From: Anaerolineaceae bacterium
Lineage (GTDB): Bacteria; Chloroflexota; Anaerolineae; Aggregatilineales; Phototrophicaceae
Length of the DNA: 64,000 bases
Direction: 5' to 3'
NCBI GenBank assembly: GCA_020634165.1
Contig: JACKCF010000002.1
Span: 620,001-684,000 of the forward strand
Below are positions 8,177-17,276 of the stretch, piece by piece. Below the pieces are notes generated by a model. It worked only from the letters and a program-made list of their open reading frames with translations, was not told the DNA's origin and made no database searches. Made by a program: the position numbers and the translations under genes. Every line of letters starts with the position of its first letter. Position 1 is the first letter of the stretch.

Positions 8177-9265
8177 ATGCCTAAGATTAAAGAATTGCAG
8201 AGCCTGGGTCAGTCGATATGGCTCGATTTCATCAGTCGTGACATTTTACAGTCCGGCGAATTGAAGCAGTTGGTGGAAAACGGCTTGATGGGCGTTACCT
8301 CCAACCCGGCCATCTTCCAGAAGGCGCTGGCAGAAGGCCAGACATATGATGGCCAGCTTACCAACCTGGCGGAAAAGCACACGGAACCCCTGGCCGCTTA
8401 TGAAGCGCTTGCCATTCGCGATATTCAGCAGGCAGCGGATGTGCTGCGGCCTGTGTATGATGCGACCGATGGCGTCGATGGCTACGTCAGCCTGGAGGTC
8501 AATCCGCATCTGGCTTACGAAACAGATGCCACCATTGCGGAAGCCGAACGACTCTTCAAGGAAGTGGACCGCCCGAATGTGATGATTAAGGTGCCAGCCA
8601 CCCAACAGGGTGTCGTCGCAGTCGAACGCCTGATTGGCCAGGGCATCAACATCAACGTCACGCTGATGTTTTCCATGAAGCACTATGATGATGTCGTGAT
8701 GGCATACATCAGCGGCCTGGAAACACTCAAGGAGAAGGGTGGCGATCTGTCCAGGGTAGCCTCAGTGGCCTCGTTCTTCGTCAGCCGTCTGGATGCCAAG
8801 CTCGACCCTGTTCTGGAAGGACTGGGCGCCGGACATCTCAAAGGCAAGATCGCGATTGCCAATACCAAACTGGTTTATCAGCGCTTTGGCACGCTGTTTA
8901 GTGGGGATCGCTGGCAGGCGCTGGCCGATGCCGGTGCACGGGTTCAGCGGCCACTGTGGGCCAGCACCAGCACCAAAGATCCGTCATTCCCGGACACACT
9001 CTACGTCGATAACCTGATCGGTCCGCATACGGTCAATACCTTGCCGCCGGAAACGCTGGAAGCCTTCAACGATCATGGCACGATTGAGCGCACCGTCGAT
9101 AAAGACCTCGACGCAGCAGAAGCAGCCGTCGCTGAACTGACCCAATACAATATTGATCTGTTGCAGGTCGGCGAGGAATTGCAGGAAGAAGGCGTGGAAA
9201 AATTCAACAAGCCGTTTGACGCGCTCCTTCAAACAATCACCAATCAATTGAAGCAGGTCATTTAG
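8177..9265 (+). CDS. tal: transaldolase
   Basis: 362 residues, the size of the long bacterial transaldolase subgroup. Marks are GVTSNPAIF at 39-47, DGYVSLEVNPHLA near residue 101, the Schiff-base lysine K138 in NVMIKVPAT, and SVASFFVSRLDAKLD. The enzyme moves a dihydroxyacetone unit between sugar phosphates in the non-oxidative pentose phosphate pathway in the cytoplasm. It is preceded by a GAGGA ribosome binding site and stands alone on the plus strand. Its position between the nucleoside operon and the sugar locus fits a role in feeding pentose phosphates into glycolysis, but this is inference. Confidence 0.93.
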   Translation: MPKIKELQSLGQSIWLDFISRDILQSGELKQLVENGLMGVTSNPAIFQKALAEGQTYDGQLTNLAEKHTEPLAAYEALAIRDIQQAADVLRPVYDATDGVDGYVSLEVNPHLAYETDATIAEAERLFKEVDRPNVMIKVPATQQGVVAVERLIGQGININVTLMFSMKHYDDVVMAYISGLETLKEKGGDLSRVASVASFFVSRLDAKLDPVLEGLGAGHLKGKIAIANTKLVYQRFGTLFSGDRWQALADAGARVQRPLWASTSTKDPSFPDTLYVDNLIGPHTVNTLPPETLEAFNDHGTIERTVDKDLDAAEAAVAELTQYNIDLLQVGEELQEEGVEKFNKPFDALLQTITNQLKQVI

Positions 9266-9305
9266 GTAACTATCCGATAAATCAATCAGTGTGTTTTGCT
9301 GTCTG

Positions 9306-9353
9306 ACCCCTATCCTCAGTCCTTCCCCCATAAGGTGGAAGGATGCCTTTCTT
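9306..9353 (+). repeat. intergenic repeat, family C, copy 1
   Basis: The stretch starting ACCCCTATCCTC and ending AAGGATGCCTTTCTT matches the reverse complement of 19447-19490. Its core can fold (CCTTCC with GGAAGG). It lies between transaldolase and the DeoR gene and encodes nothing visible. Confidence 0.6.
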
Positions 9354-9364
9354 AGTCACTTGGT

Positions 9365-9416
9365 GGCAGGCAAAAGTCCCCTCACCTCATGGGGAGGGGA
9401 TTGAGGGGGGGGTGGG
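9365..9416 (+). repeat. intergenic repeat, family B, copy 1
   Basis: The element has a GGCAGGCAAAAGTCCCCTC head shared exactly with 40732-40750. It shares a 27-base run from 9376 to 9402 exactly with 13171-13197, followed by a G-rich tail. TCCCCTC and GAGGGGA can pair. It lies in a 302-base gene-free stretch together with a family C copy and a hairpin. Confidence 0.65.
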
Positions 9417-9534
9417 TCAGAAAGTTGTTGGATTCCTCGCTAAATCTTTGAAGGTATTCATCCAACAGACTTGCCCAAATATCTATTTTACGGATAGATA
9501 CTAAGCACAATCTGAATCGGCTCGCTTTTTTATG

Positions 9535-9564
9535 AGGGATGTCCTGCCAGGGCATCCCTTTTAT
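9535..9564 (+). terminator. hairpin between convergent transaldolase and DeoR genes
   Basis: A 7-base stem AGGGATG / CATCCCT closes an 11-base loop and is followed by TTTTA on the plus strand. A run of six T lies a few bases 5' of it, so it could work in both directions between the convergent genes. Confidence 0.5.
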
Positions 9565-9567
9565 GGT

Positions 9568-10347
9568 TTAGGTGATGACAACGAAAATACCCTTGTCCTG
9601 CAACTGCTCGACATAGTCGTCGTTCAGGCTCGTATCGCTCACAATAGTGTGGATGGCATCAATCGGAACAGCCTGTACCAGCGCCGACTGATTGAATTTG
9701 GTGGCATCAGTCGCCAGGATGACATGATGGGCCGTATGAATATAAGCTCGCCACAATTCGGCTTCTTCCGGCGTTTCTACGCTGATGCCGCGCTCCAACG
9801 AGATCGCTTTGGTACCGAGGATGGCCTTATCGACCTGCAAGTGCTGCAACAGAATGCGTGTGAGTGTGCCCCGTACCGCTTTTTCATCCGCGTCAATGAC
9901 GCCACCCAGCATGATGATGTTATGACGTTGGTGTTCCAGCAGTTCGTCCGCGATCAGCAGCGAATCCGTTATGATCGTGAGGTTTTCATGCTGACGGAGA
10001 TCACGGGCCACAGCCAATCCGGTTGTCCCACCTGTAAGCAGCAAGGTTTCGCCATTGCCGATCAATTCGGCGGTTGCCTTGCCGATGCGGCGTTTAGCCT
10101 CGGTTTGCTGGCCCTGCCGCTGAACAATCGGCGTTTCTGCTGTCGCAACGACCTGCATGCGCATTGCGCCACCATGCACCCGCCGGATCAGGTTTTGCGA
10201 AGCCAACGCAGCCAGGTCACGGCGCGCGGTCGCTTCACTGACGTCAAATGCGTCGCAAATTTCAAAGACGGTCAGCCGCCCTTTGTGGTCCAGCAGTTGG
10301 ACGATTTTTTCCTGGCGCTCTTGCGTCATCAAATCAGAGAGGGACAT
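9568..10347 (-). CDS. DeoR/GlpR-family transcriptional repressor
   Basis: 259 residues. The N-terminal helix-turn-helix is plain: TQERQEKIVQLLDHKGRLTV, followed by EICDAFDVSEATARRDLAAL and LIRRVHGGA. The C-terminal DeoR sensor domain (from about residue 75) carries KRRIGKATAELI, LTGGTTGLAVARDL, LGGVIDADEKAVRG and ATDATKF, the usual sugar-phosphate binding pattern. Such repressors (AgaR, GlpR, FruR types) are released by phosphorylated sugars. It is encoded downstream of the GH4-kinase-GH114 operon on the same strand, about 150 bases after the oxidoreductase gene, and is the obvious candidate to control the divergent sugar locus. Confidence 0.9.
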   Translation of the reverse strand: MSLSDLMTQERQEKIVQLLDHKGRLTVFEICDAFDVSEATARRDLAALASQNLIRRVHGGAMRMQVVATAETPIVQRQGQQTEAKRRIGKATAELIGNGETLLLTGGTTGLAVARDLRQHENLTIITDSLLIADELLEHQRHNIIMLGGVIDADEKAVRGTLTRILLQHLQVDKAILGTKAISLERGISVETPEEAELWRAYIHTAHHVILATDATKFNQSALVQAVPIDAIHTIVSDTSLNDDYVEQLQDKGIFVVIT

Positions 10348-10498
10348 TACTCATTTCCTGAGGATTAATCATCGGTGCAGCGCACTGATATAAATCGGCT
10401 GCCAGATACGAACAAGCAAAGAGAACATTCTACAATTTTGGCCGTAGATGGACTACCCGTGTATTTTAGCAGGTTTGGTTGAGGGGATTGCTAAAGAG

Positions 10499-11359
10499 CT
10501 ATTTTTTCGGTGGACCGGCTGCAATCCGCGCGACGATTTCGTCCACAGGCCAGGGTTCCGGCCAGTCAGCACCCAGCGTCCAGCCAACACGCACCGGACT
10601 GATGTCCTCCAGCCACCAGGTCACGCCCGCTTCCGCATAGGCTGTGACGGTTGCCAGGGCCGCATCACGATCAGACGGAGTAATGCCAGAGTGAACAAAC
10701 GCATAGGGAGCAGTCGCATCAGTGCGGTGCTGATTGACATATGCGATGATTTCACGCCACTCGTCTGGCGACAGGGTGTAGCCGTTGCCAATCGGGAAGG
10801 CGCCATCCCATTTGGCTGCGCGCCGCATCGGCGGCTTATTTGGCCACAGCCCCGCGACCCATATCGGCACCCTCGGCGATTGCACCGGACGCGGTTCAAA
10901 GTGTAAGTCATCGACATCAAAATAAGCGCCGTGATGCGTCACTGTTTCGCCCTGCCACAGCGCATCCATGATCGCCAGGGCCTCATCCATTTTCTGCGCG
11001 CGTGGCTTGGGGGCCACAACTTCGCCCACATTGTCAAAATCACGCGGTTCTGCGCCCAGGCCAATGCCAAGCACAAAACGACCCTTCGAGAGATGGTCAA
11101 TCGTGGTGGCTTCGCGGGCCAGTTTCCAGGGCCGCCGCCGAGAAGGCCCGGTAATCATCGGGCCAATGGCGATGCGTGAGGTCACAGTGGCGATAGCCGC
11201 CAGCACGGTCATGCTGTCCGCCATGCGATCATGGATATTGACGTGGTCCCACAGGAAAAAACCATCCCATCCAGCGGATTCCGCCTGCTGTGCCATCGCC
11301 AGCAAACGATCCACTTCCGAGAATGGGCCAAAGTTGGGCAGTTGTATGCCGAATTTCAT
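10499..11359 (-). CDS. LLM-class flavin-dependent oxidoreductase
   Basis: 286 residues of the luciferase-like TIM barrel. The opening MKFGIQLPNFGPFSEVD is followed by AESAGWDGFFLWDHV, and a GRFVLGIGLGAEPRDF segment lies near residue 90; these are the standard family marks. The family uses FMN or F420 to oxidise or reduce small molecules; the cofactor and substrate are not readable here. The start codon overlaps the stop of the GH114 gene (TAATG), so it is translationally coupled to a polysaccharide hydrolase. That pairing is unusual, and an oxidoreductive step on a sugar or aglycone is only a guess. Confidence 0.85.
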   Translation of the reverse strand: MKFGIQLPNFGPFSEVDRLLAMAQQAESAGWDGFFLWDHVNIHDRMADSMTVLAAIATVTSRIAIGPMITGPSRRRPWKLAREATTIDHLSKGRFVLGIGLGAEPRDFDNVGEVVAPKPRAQKMDEALAIMDALWQGETVTHHGAYFDVDDLHFEPRPVQSPRVPIWVAGLWPNKPPMRRAAKWDGAFPIGNGYTLSPDEWREIIAYVNQHRTDATAPYAFVHSGITPSDRDAALATVTAYAEAGVTWWLEDISPVRVGWTLGADWPEPWPVDEIVARIAAGPPKK

Positions 11360-12195
11360 TACGAATCGGTTTCTTCTACATAGTCGGAGCAGCTATTCGG
11401 CGGTGTATCCGCCAGATCGAGCCGTTTCGTCAGCCAGGAAAAACCCATTTCATTGGCCTGCTGGCAATAATCCACACGGTCGAGCGCGCCTTCTTCGTAC
11501 TCGACGCCAAAGACGGCTTTACCCGCTTCGATAAACGGCAGGAACTGATCGCAAAAACCAAACTCGAAGCACTCTTCCACCAGCGCCCAATCGAAATCAT
11601 CCACAAGCTGTTCCACCTGATCGCCATCATTTTTCAGGCCGATGGATAGCCCACGTTCATGGGCCGCTTCCGCCAGCCAGCGATTGTATGTCAGTTGATC
11701 TTCAGCGGTGAGGTCAAAACCGCTGTCGTTGGTATAGGCATCGACGTTATCCGGCTCCACGCCGTCACAGCCTTTTGCAACAGCCAGGTCCAGCCGAGCC
11801 GCCATAATGGGCTTGAGCAGGTCCAGTTGCCGAATATCGAGGTAGCGCTCACCGGGCCAGTCATCCAGCGGCTTGCCGAGGATTGACTCAGGGAAGTCGT
11901 CCACATCGGGTCGCCAGGCTTCAATCGTTCCGGCACTGAAGTAGCAGATGACGATACGGCCATCGGCATGCAGCTTGTCGATGGTTTCCTGCGGCGTATC
12001 GAACAGGTCGATGTCGTACATCTGTACATCGTAGCTCGTGTTGATCTCGCCATTAAGCTGCCACTGCCAGGTCGTACCTGGGGAGGGCTGCCACCAAGTA
12101 GGCTGCGGCGTGGGGGTCGGCGTCAGCGCATGGGTGACTTTCGCCAGCAGGCCAGATAGCAAAATCAGACTGAAAATACGGCTAATCCAGATCAT
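11359..12195 (-). CDS. GH114 endo-alpha-1,4-polygalactosaminidase-like secreted protein
   Basis: 278 residues. An N-terminal hydrophobic segment (about 3-24) is followed by a TPTPTPQPT linker, so it is exported or membrane-anchored. The catalytic domain from about residue 34 follows the GH114 pattern: WQWQLNGEINTSYDVQMYDI, ICYFSAGTIEAWRPD near 83, GERYLDIR, DGVEPDNVDAY at 144-154 and WALVEECFEF at 203-212. The acidic residues in the last two are the expected catalytic positions. Characterised members hydrolyse alpha-1,4-linked galactosamine polymers. It is encoded 2 bases after the PfkB kinase and overlaps the oxidoreductase start. Confidence 0.83.
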   Translation of the reverse strand: MIWISRIFSLILLSGLLAKVTHALTPTPTPQPTWWQPSPGTTWQWQLNGEINTSYDVQMYDIDLFDTPQETIDKLHADGRIVICYFSAGTIEAWRPDVDDFPESILGKPLDDWPGERYLDIRQLDLLKPIMAARLDLAVAKGCDGVEPDNVDAYTNDSGFDLTAEDQLTYNRWLAEAAHERGLSIGLKNDGDQVEQLVDDFDWALVEECFEFGFCDQFLPFIEAGKAVFGVEYEEGALDRVDYCQQANEMGFSWLTKRLDLADTPPNSCSDYVEETDS

Positions 12196-12197
12196 AG

Positions 12198-13133
12198 CTA
12201 TTCCCTCGACTGCCAGGTATTCATTAGCTTATGTACAGCCTGCGCGGTTGGGGCGTTGGTCGCACCCCCGACCTGCGTCACGGCCTGGGCGCCACATCCA
12301 GCAGCGAACTGCATCGCCTGTTCCAGCGGCAAGCCCTCAACGATGCGTGCATACAAAAAGCCCGCGTTAAAGGCATCGCCCGCGCCAGTGGTATCGACCA
12401 CATCGACATGGTAGGAGGGCACTCTCGCCAGTTCGCCGGATTTATCGTAAGCGGCTGCACCTTCACCTCCGCGCTTGACGAGCAGCGTACCTTTGACCTT
12501 TTCTGCCAATCTCTGCGGTTGATAGCTGCCGCCCATGAGCGCCGTGACTTCATCGTCATTCGGCACAAAATAGTCGCTGTAGTCCAGTACCGCCAGCAAA
12601 TAGGGATTGTCCATCCACGTTTCCGACGGGTCCCAGCCGACATCCAGCGAAGTCGTGACGCCCTGTTCCTGGGCCAGCTTAAAAATCCGCGCCAGATGAG
12701 GCTGCAAACCCGTCTGTAGGAAGTATGCCCCCACATGAACATGATCGTACTGGCTGAGGCGTTCGACTGTCAGGTCGCTGCCGTCATAGGCTTCAATCGT
12801 GCCAGGGAACGTCAGCAGGGCACGGTCGTGGCTGTAAGTCAGGGCGATGGTGACACCAGTTGGCACTTCTATCCGCTGAACATGTCCGACATTTACGCCG
12901 AACCCCTGCAACTGATCCAGCACGAAGCTGCCCAGGTCGTCTTTGCCGACCACACCCGCAAAATCGACATCAGCCCCCAGTGAGGCCAGCCGCGCCGCCG
13001 TAATCGCCGATGAACTGCCCATGACTTGCTTAAAGCCATCGCCGATCAGTTCCTGCCCTAAAACAGGCAGCGACGGCAAACCCGTCATCACCAGATCGGC
13101 ATTCAGTTCCCCGGCAACCAGGATTTTCGTCAT
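12198..13133 (-). CDS. PfkB-family carbohydrate kinase
   Basis: The start MTKILVAGELNADLVM (ATG at 13133) gives 311 residues; an upstream in-frame ATG at 13163 adds ten non-conserved residues. Marks are the sugar-binding GSSSAITAARLASLGADVDF region near residue 38 and the anion-hole and catalytic motif DTTGAGDAFNAGFLYA near residue 247. It probably phosphorylates a sugar released by the neighbouring glycosidases, for example a hexose or sugar phosphate. The gene is in the minus-strand arm of the sugar locus, between GH4 and GH114, 78 bases after GH4 with a family B repeat in between. Confidence 0.87.
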   Translation of the reverse strand: MTKILVAGELNADLVMTGLPSLPVLGQELIGDGFKQVMGSSSAITAARLASLGADVDFAGVVGKDDLGSFVLDQLQGFGVNVGHVQRIEVPTGVTIALTYSHDRALLTFPGTIEAYDGSDLTVERLSQYDHVHVGAYFLQTGLQPHLARIFKLAQEQGVTTSLDVGWDPSETWMDNPYLLAVLDYSDYFVPNDDEVTALMGGSYQPQRLAEKVKGTLLVKRGGEGAAAYDKSGELARVPSYHVDVVDTTGAGDAFNAGFLYARIVEGLPLEQAMQFAAGCGAQAVTQVGGATNAPTAQAVHKLMNTWQSRE

Positions 13134-13170
13134 GGGCTGCTGCTTAGTCCTACTCGTATGCACAGATCAG

Positions 13171-13207
13171 GTCCCCTCACCTCATGGGGAGGGGATTTAG
13201 GGGTGGG
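13171..13207 (+). repeat. intergenic repeat, family B, copy 2
   Basis: The first 27 bases are identical to 9376-9402; a G-rich tail and a T run follow. It occupies the gap between the GH4 and PfkB genes and could also form a weak hairpin (TCCCCTC with GAGGGGA) in their transcript. Confidence 0.65.
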
Positions 13208-13211
13208 TTTT

Positions 13212-14522
13212 TTATTTCTGCATCCACTCTGGCAGATACGCCGCCTGGGCGCTGGCCATCTCATCGAACATCTGGCGGATTTCCGCTGGCGAGCAGACCG
13301 CTGCCGTTAACGGGTCCAGCATCAGCGCATAGAACGCCGCTTCGCGATTTTCTTCCAGCACAGCCGTTGCCACCAGATCATGAACAGCCATATGCTGCTG
13401 ATCGAGCGCGGCTAGCTGTGTCGGCAGATCGCCGAAGAAAGTCGGCTGGATGCCATCACCGTTGACGAGGCTGGCCACCTCGACGACACCATCATAGGGT
13501 AGGTTCGTAATCAGGCCCGTATTGTAGACGTTGCCATAAATGACCGTCGGCTTGTTGTGCTCAATCGCTTCAATGATATAAGAAGCGTATTCCGGTCCAC
13601 GCTCCATCTCGATTTCGGTTTCGCCAGAAAGCATCTTCTGAATCCACTCATCGGATTCCTTACGCCAGTTGGGCCAGTTATTGGCATAAAAACCCGTTTC
13701 ACCCAGGTATTCCGGTCGCGTGTACTTCTCGACCAGATCAGGCCGCTTGCGGAAGTAAGGCGTATATTCCGAGGAATGGCCGCTGCTCTCGGTCGGGAAA
13801 GCGCCGAGGTGCAGCATAGTCTCAAAGCGGATCGGGTCTTTTTCATAGATGGCCGGATCTTTGGCCTTTTCGCGCAGCAGCGGGTACATATCCTCGCCGT
13901 TGTGCGTCAACTCCACCAGCCACGCCAGATGATTGATGCCTGCCGCCCGATACTTTAGCTCACTATGCGGAATGCCGAGATACTCTGCGATTTCCTGCGA
14001 GGTATGCTGGATTGAATGGCACAGGCCGACAATCGGCAGCGACGAAGCCCGAATGCCTGTCAGGCAGGTCAGCGACATGGGGTTGGTGTAGTTCATGACG
14101 AGGGCGTCCGGCGCGAGCGCCTCGGTATCATCCAGAATGTCGATCCATGAGGGTAATGTCCGCAGCGCCTTAAAAATGCCGCCTGGGCCGATGGTATCGC
14201 CAATGCACTGGTTGACGCCGTATTTCATGGGGATGTCAAAGTCGTGGCGGACGTTGGCCAACCCGGCCACCTCGATTGTGTTGATGACATAATCGCTGTC
14301 TGCCATCACCTGGGTGCGATCTGTTGAGGCTTCCACCGTCCAATTGCGACCGCTCATTTCAATAACACGCTCGGTGATCTGATGCGCCAGGTCGAGCCGT
14401 TCGGCATCGATATCGACCAGGGCCATTGTTCCGGTATCCAGCCCAGGCGTCATCAGAATATCGGTCATGATCTCATACGTAAAGACGGCACTCCCCGCCC
14501 CGATAAACGTGATTTTGGTCAT
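13212..14522 (-). CDS. GH4 family glycosidase, alpha-galactosidase/alpha-glucosidase-like
   Basis: The ATG at 14522 (MTKITFIGAGSAVFTYEI) gives 436 residues, with AAGG about ten bases upstream; an ATG three codons further up is less well placed. The NAD-binding GAGSAVF motif is at 8-14, TNPM at 146-149 and the Mn ligands C168 in GLCHS and H198 in GINHLAW. GH4 enzymes cleave glycosides by an NAD- and Mn-dependent oxidation/elimination route in the cytoplasm. The C-H-S rather than C-N-V type metal loop agrees with the MelA/AglA branch acting on alpha-galactosides or alpha-glucosides. It heads the minus arm of the sugar locus, divergent from the SIS gene. Confidence 0.88.
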   Translation of the reverse strand: MTKITFIGAGSAVFTYEIMTDILMTPGLDTGTMALVDIDAERLDLAHQITERVIEMSGRNWTVEASTDRTQVMADSDYVINTIEVAGLANVRHDFDIPMKYGVNQCIGDTIGPGGIFKALRTLPSWIDILDDTEALAPDALVMNYTNPMSLTCLTGIRASSLPIVGLCHSIQHTSQEIAEYLGIPHSELKYRAAGINHLAWLVELTHNGEDMYPLLREKAKDPAIYEKDPIRFETMLHLGAFPTESSGHSSEYTPYFRKRPDLVEKYTRPEYLGETGFYANNWPNWRKESDEWIQKMLSGETEIEMERGPEYASYIIEAIEHNKPTVIYGNVYNTGLITNLPYDGVVEVASLVNGDGIQPTFFGDLPTQLAALDQQHMAVHDLVATAVLEENREAAFYALMLDPLTAAVCSPAEIRQMFDEMASAQAAYLPEWMQK

Positions 14523-14706
14523 AATGCACATGCCTTAGTGAACGTTTTTGTGATTATATTCGATTGAATTTGACTGATTTTAGAGTCAGACTGCTTGAAA
14601 GTCAACAAAGTTGGTGTTAAATTAATCGAAATTAGCAGAAACGCTCAATAGTAAGCACGCATGATTGTGACGGGCTGAAAATGAGCTTATTTCAGGAAGG
14701 CGTACT

Positions 14707-15738
14707 ATGCGCGGGGCACATACTCAGACTGAAATCGCCACTCAGGTGGATGCCTGGACCAATGCCGTTGACGTTATCAAAAGCAATGAAGCAGCCATCA
14801 GATCGTTCTGGCGGAACGGTGGCTATGACACTGTGATTTTTACGGGCTGCGGTTCGACACATTATCTATCCATGATCGCCGCCAACTATATGCAATCGAC
14901 AACGGGTATTGCTGCCCGCGCCGTTCCTGCGTCCGAGTTGATCTTCCATCCGGAAGCGATCTACGCCAAAAATAGCAAGCCACTGCTGGTGACAATTTCA
15001 CGCTCTGCGGAAACAACCGAAACAGTTCGGGCGGCGCGCGCTTTCAAAGACCAGTACGGCGATCATGTCGTGACCATTGCCAATTATGGCGACCGTCCAC
15101 TCAACGAATTCGCCACGCTGGAACTCATCGCTCCGGCAGGCCAGGAACAAAGCGTCGCCCAAACGCGGTCTTTTTCCGCGATGACGGTGCTGGCGGAGGG
15201 CTTCATCCGCGTTATTGGCGGCCAATCTTATGCCACTACGAGCGTCAAGCGCACCAATGCCGATATTCAAAGTCTGGCGGATTTTGTCGAGCCATATAGT
15301 AACCCCGCCAACTACAGTCAGTATTTTTACCTGGGCAGTGGGCCGCGCTTCGGCCTCGCGGAAGAAGCCATGCTCAAGATGAAGGAAATGTCCCTGACCT
15401 ACGCCGAAGCCTACCACCCGATGGAGTTCCGTCACGGCCCTATGTCGATGGTGGACCAGCAGACGGTTGTTGTTGGCCTGCTGGGGGAAGAAGCCTACGA
15501 AGCGGAACGCACCGTTCTCGACGAAATGAAGGCCCTCGGTGCGGCGACGCTGTGCATTGCACCCCATGAGGCGGCTGATTATGTCGTCGATGCCAGCCCC
15601 AGCCTGCCCACCCTGGTGCAGTACCTGCCCATGATCCAGTGGCTGGCTTTCTCGCGCGCTATCCAGAAGGGCCTCGACCCGGATAACCCGCGCAACCTGA
15701 CATCTGTGGTGCATCTGCAAGATGAATTCAGTGGCTAA
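14707..15738 (+). CDS. SIS-domain sugar-phosphate isomerase/deaminase (AgaS/GlmS-like)
   Basis: 343 residues with two SIS domains. The first has FTGCGSTHYLSMIAANYM near residue 46 and TISRSAETTETVRAARAF near residue 97. The second has YLGSGPRFGLAEEAMLKMKE near residue 199 and EAYHPMEFRHGPMSMVD near residue 236, which corresponds to the H-G-P active-site segment of the GlmS isomerase domain and of AgaS. Such proteins deaminate or isomerise amino-sugar phosphates. It is the first gene of the plus arm, preceded by an AGGAAGG ribosome site, and precedes the sugar importer. Together with GH114 it suggests galactosamine phosphate handling. Confidence 0.85.
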   Translation: MRGAHTQTEIATQVDAWTNAVDVIKSNEAAIRSFWRNGGYDTVIFTGCGSTHYLSMIAANYMQSTTGIAARAVPASELIFHPEAIYAKNSKPLLVTISRSAETTETVRAARAFKDQYGDHVVTIANYGDRPLNEFATLELIAPAGQEQSVAQTRSFSAMTVLAEGFIRVIGGQSYATTSVKRTNADIQSLADFVEPYSNPANYSQYFYLGSGPRFGLAEEAMLKMKEMSLTYAEAYHPMEFRHGPMSMVDQQTVVVGLLGEEAYEAERTVLDEMKALGAATLCIAPHEAADYVVDASPSLPTLVQYLPMIQWLAFSRAIQKGLDPDNPRNLTSVVHLQDEFSG

Positions 15739-15864
15739 CATGCCCTGAATGCACCCACCTGGCAACCTGTCTGGAGCAAGGAGGTGGACGAGAAAGATCG
15801 CTCTTGAGTTGACGTTTTCGCCGAATCAATTGTAACGATCGCTAGTCTAAGAGGGGAAAGAACC

Positions 15865-17127
15865 ATGAAGAAACTACTAATCGTTTTTGCCGCACTATTT
15901 GTTCTTAGCTTTGGTGTGGTGACAGCCCAGGATCAGGTTACCTTGCGCTTGTGGGCACATCAGGAAGGGGCCTTCAACGAAGGCACCCAGGCATTGATTG
16001 ATGCCTACATGGCCGAGAACCCCAACGTCACCATCGAAATGGAAACTTTTGAATATGACCTTTACATCCAGACCCTACAGACAGCGATGCCAGCGGGTGA
16101 TGAAGCCGACATCCTGGCGCTGTTCGGTACCTGGGTATGCAGCTATGCCGACCGTTTAGCCGCGATGCCTGGTGAACTGGTTGATACATCACAGTTCTTC
16201 GATGCGCCGATGGATGGCTACATCTGTGATGGCGAAACCTATGGTTTGCCACAGGAGTTCAACCTGGAATATGGTGCGGTCCTGACCAATAAAGCCATGT
16301 TTGAAGCGGCTGGTCTGGCCTATCCGCCCGTCTGGGAAACCTGGGATGACTTCATGGTCGATGCCGAAGCCCTGACGCAGGTTGGCGATGATGGCCAGAT
16401 GACCGTCACCGGCTACCACTATACCAATGCCGATGCCATCGTCTTTGCCTTCCTGGCCGGTATCCTCCAGAACGGTGGCACCTACTGGAACGAAGACATG
16501 AGCGGCTTCGTCTTCAACTCACCGGAAGCGGAAGCGACCCTCAACCAGATGAAAGCAATGGTGGATGCGGGCATTATCGATCCGGTGCTGTTCAATGATT
16601 CCTCCAATTGGGGCGGCGATGCCTTCTTTACCGAGCAGGCCGCGATGGTTCTGATTGGCCCCTGGGCTGTTCAGTATGGTCTGGGCGACTTCCCCGATTT
16701 TGGTGAGTTCGACTATGTGGCGCTGCCCTCATTTGGTGAAGACGCCAGCTTCGCCGCCGACAGCGGCTGGGGCCTGACCGTCTCCGGTAATAGCTCGAAT
16801 GCGGAAGTTGCCTGGGACTTTGTCCAGTTCGCCGCCGCCAATGCGGAAAATGCCCTCGGCTGGAACATGACCTCCGGCACGATCCCGGCCCTGCGCGTTC
16901 TGGTCGAAGATGACATGTACAGCGCGCAACTGCTGGAAGCGCTGCCCTGGCTGGAACCAGTACTGCCGGAACTGCAATACGGCAGCTACATCGGCGGCAT
17001 GCCCGACCGTGACCTGGTCTTCTACGACATCATCTACCCGACCATCCTCGACATGCTGCAAGGCTTGCTGACCGTCGAAGATGCCATGCTCTATATGGAA
17101 GAAGACAGCAACGCCTCGTTTGAATAA
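15865..17127 (+). CDS. sugar ABC transporter substrate-binding protein (family 1)
   Basis: 420 residues. The signal peptide MKKLLIVFAALFVLSFGVVTAQ has a type I cleavage site and no lipobox. The mature part opens VTLRLWAHQEGAFNEGTQAL and contains a Trp- and Tyr-rich binding core (GLPQEFNLEYGAVLTNKAMF, YPPVWETWDDFMVDAEAL, FTEQAAMVLIGPWAVQYG), as in MalE/UgpB-type receptors. The ribosome site GAGGGGAAAG is strong. It lies 126 bases after the SIS gene and is followed by a terminator-like hairpin before the permease genes, an arrangement that gives extra binding protein relative to the permeases. Confidence 0.9.
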   Translation: MKKLLIVFAALFVLSFGVVTAQDQVTLRLWAHQEGAFNEGTQALIDAYMAENPNVTIEMETFEYDLYIQTLQTAMPAGDEADILALFGTWVCSYADRLAAMPGELVDTSQFFDAPMDGYICDGETYGLPQEFNLEYGAVLTNKAMFEAAGLAYPPVWETWDDFMVDAEALTQVGDDGQMTVTGYHYTNADAIVFAFLAGILQNGGTYWNEDMSGFVFNSPEAEATLNQMKAMVDAGIIDPVLFNDSSNWGGDAFFTEQAAMVLIGPWAVQYGLGDFPDFGEFDYVALPSFGEDASFAADSGWGLTVSGNSSNAEVAWDFVQFAAANAENALGWNMTSGTIPALRVLVEDDMYSAQLLEALPWLEPVLPELQYGSYIGGMPDRDLVFYDIIYPTILDMLQGLLTVEDAMLYMEEDSNASFE

Positions 17128-17151
17128 GGCACCTGTCTGAGATAGTGCATC

Positions 17152-17185
17152 AAGGGAAGGCGACGCGGATTGCCTTCCCTTTTTC
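17152..17185 (+). terminator. hairpin between binding-protein and permease genes
   Basis: A perfect 10-base stem AAGGGAAGGC / GCCTTCCCTT with a 10-base loop is followed by a T run. It is 24 bases after the solute-binding protein stop and probably acts as a partial terminator or 3' stabiliser. Confidence 0.75.
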
Positions 17186-17276
17186 AAAAGACTTTTTACA
17201 AGAACCTTAGTCGCTACCTGGGTAGTGAGCGTCGCAAGGCGCTCTATCGCACACGACCAATGAGAAGAGCAACGCT

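Noticed and set aside
7984..8178. 64-codon hydrophobic open frame on the minus strand upstream of the GntR gene
   Set aside because: No ribosome site; it overlaps the transaldolase start and the candidate operator, and no homology pattern is apparent.
14998..15765. 255-codon open frame on the minus strand
   Set aside because: It is antisense to the SIS-domain gene, His/Arg/Gly-rich with no recognisable motif; the plus-strand gene explains the open frame.
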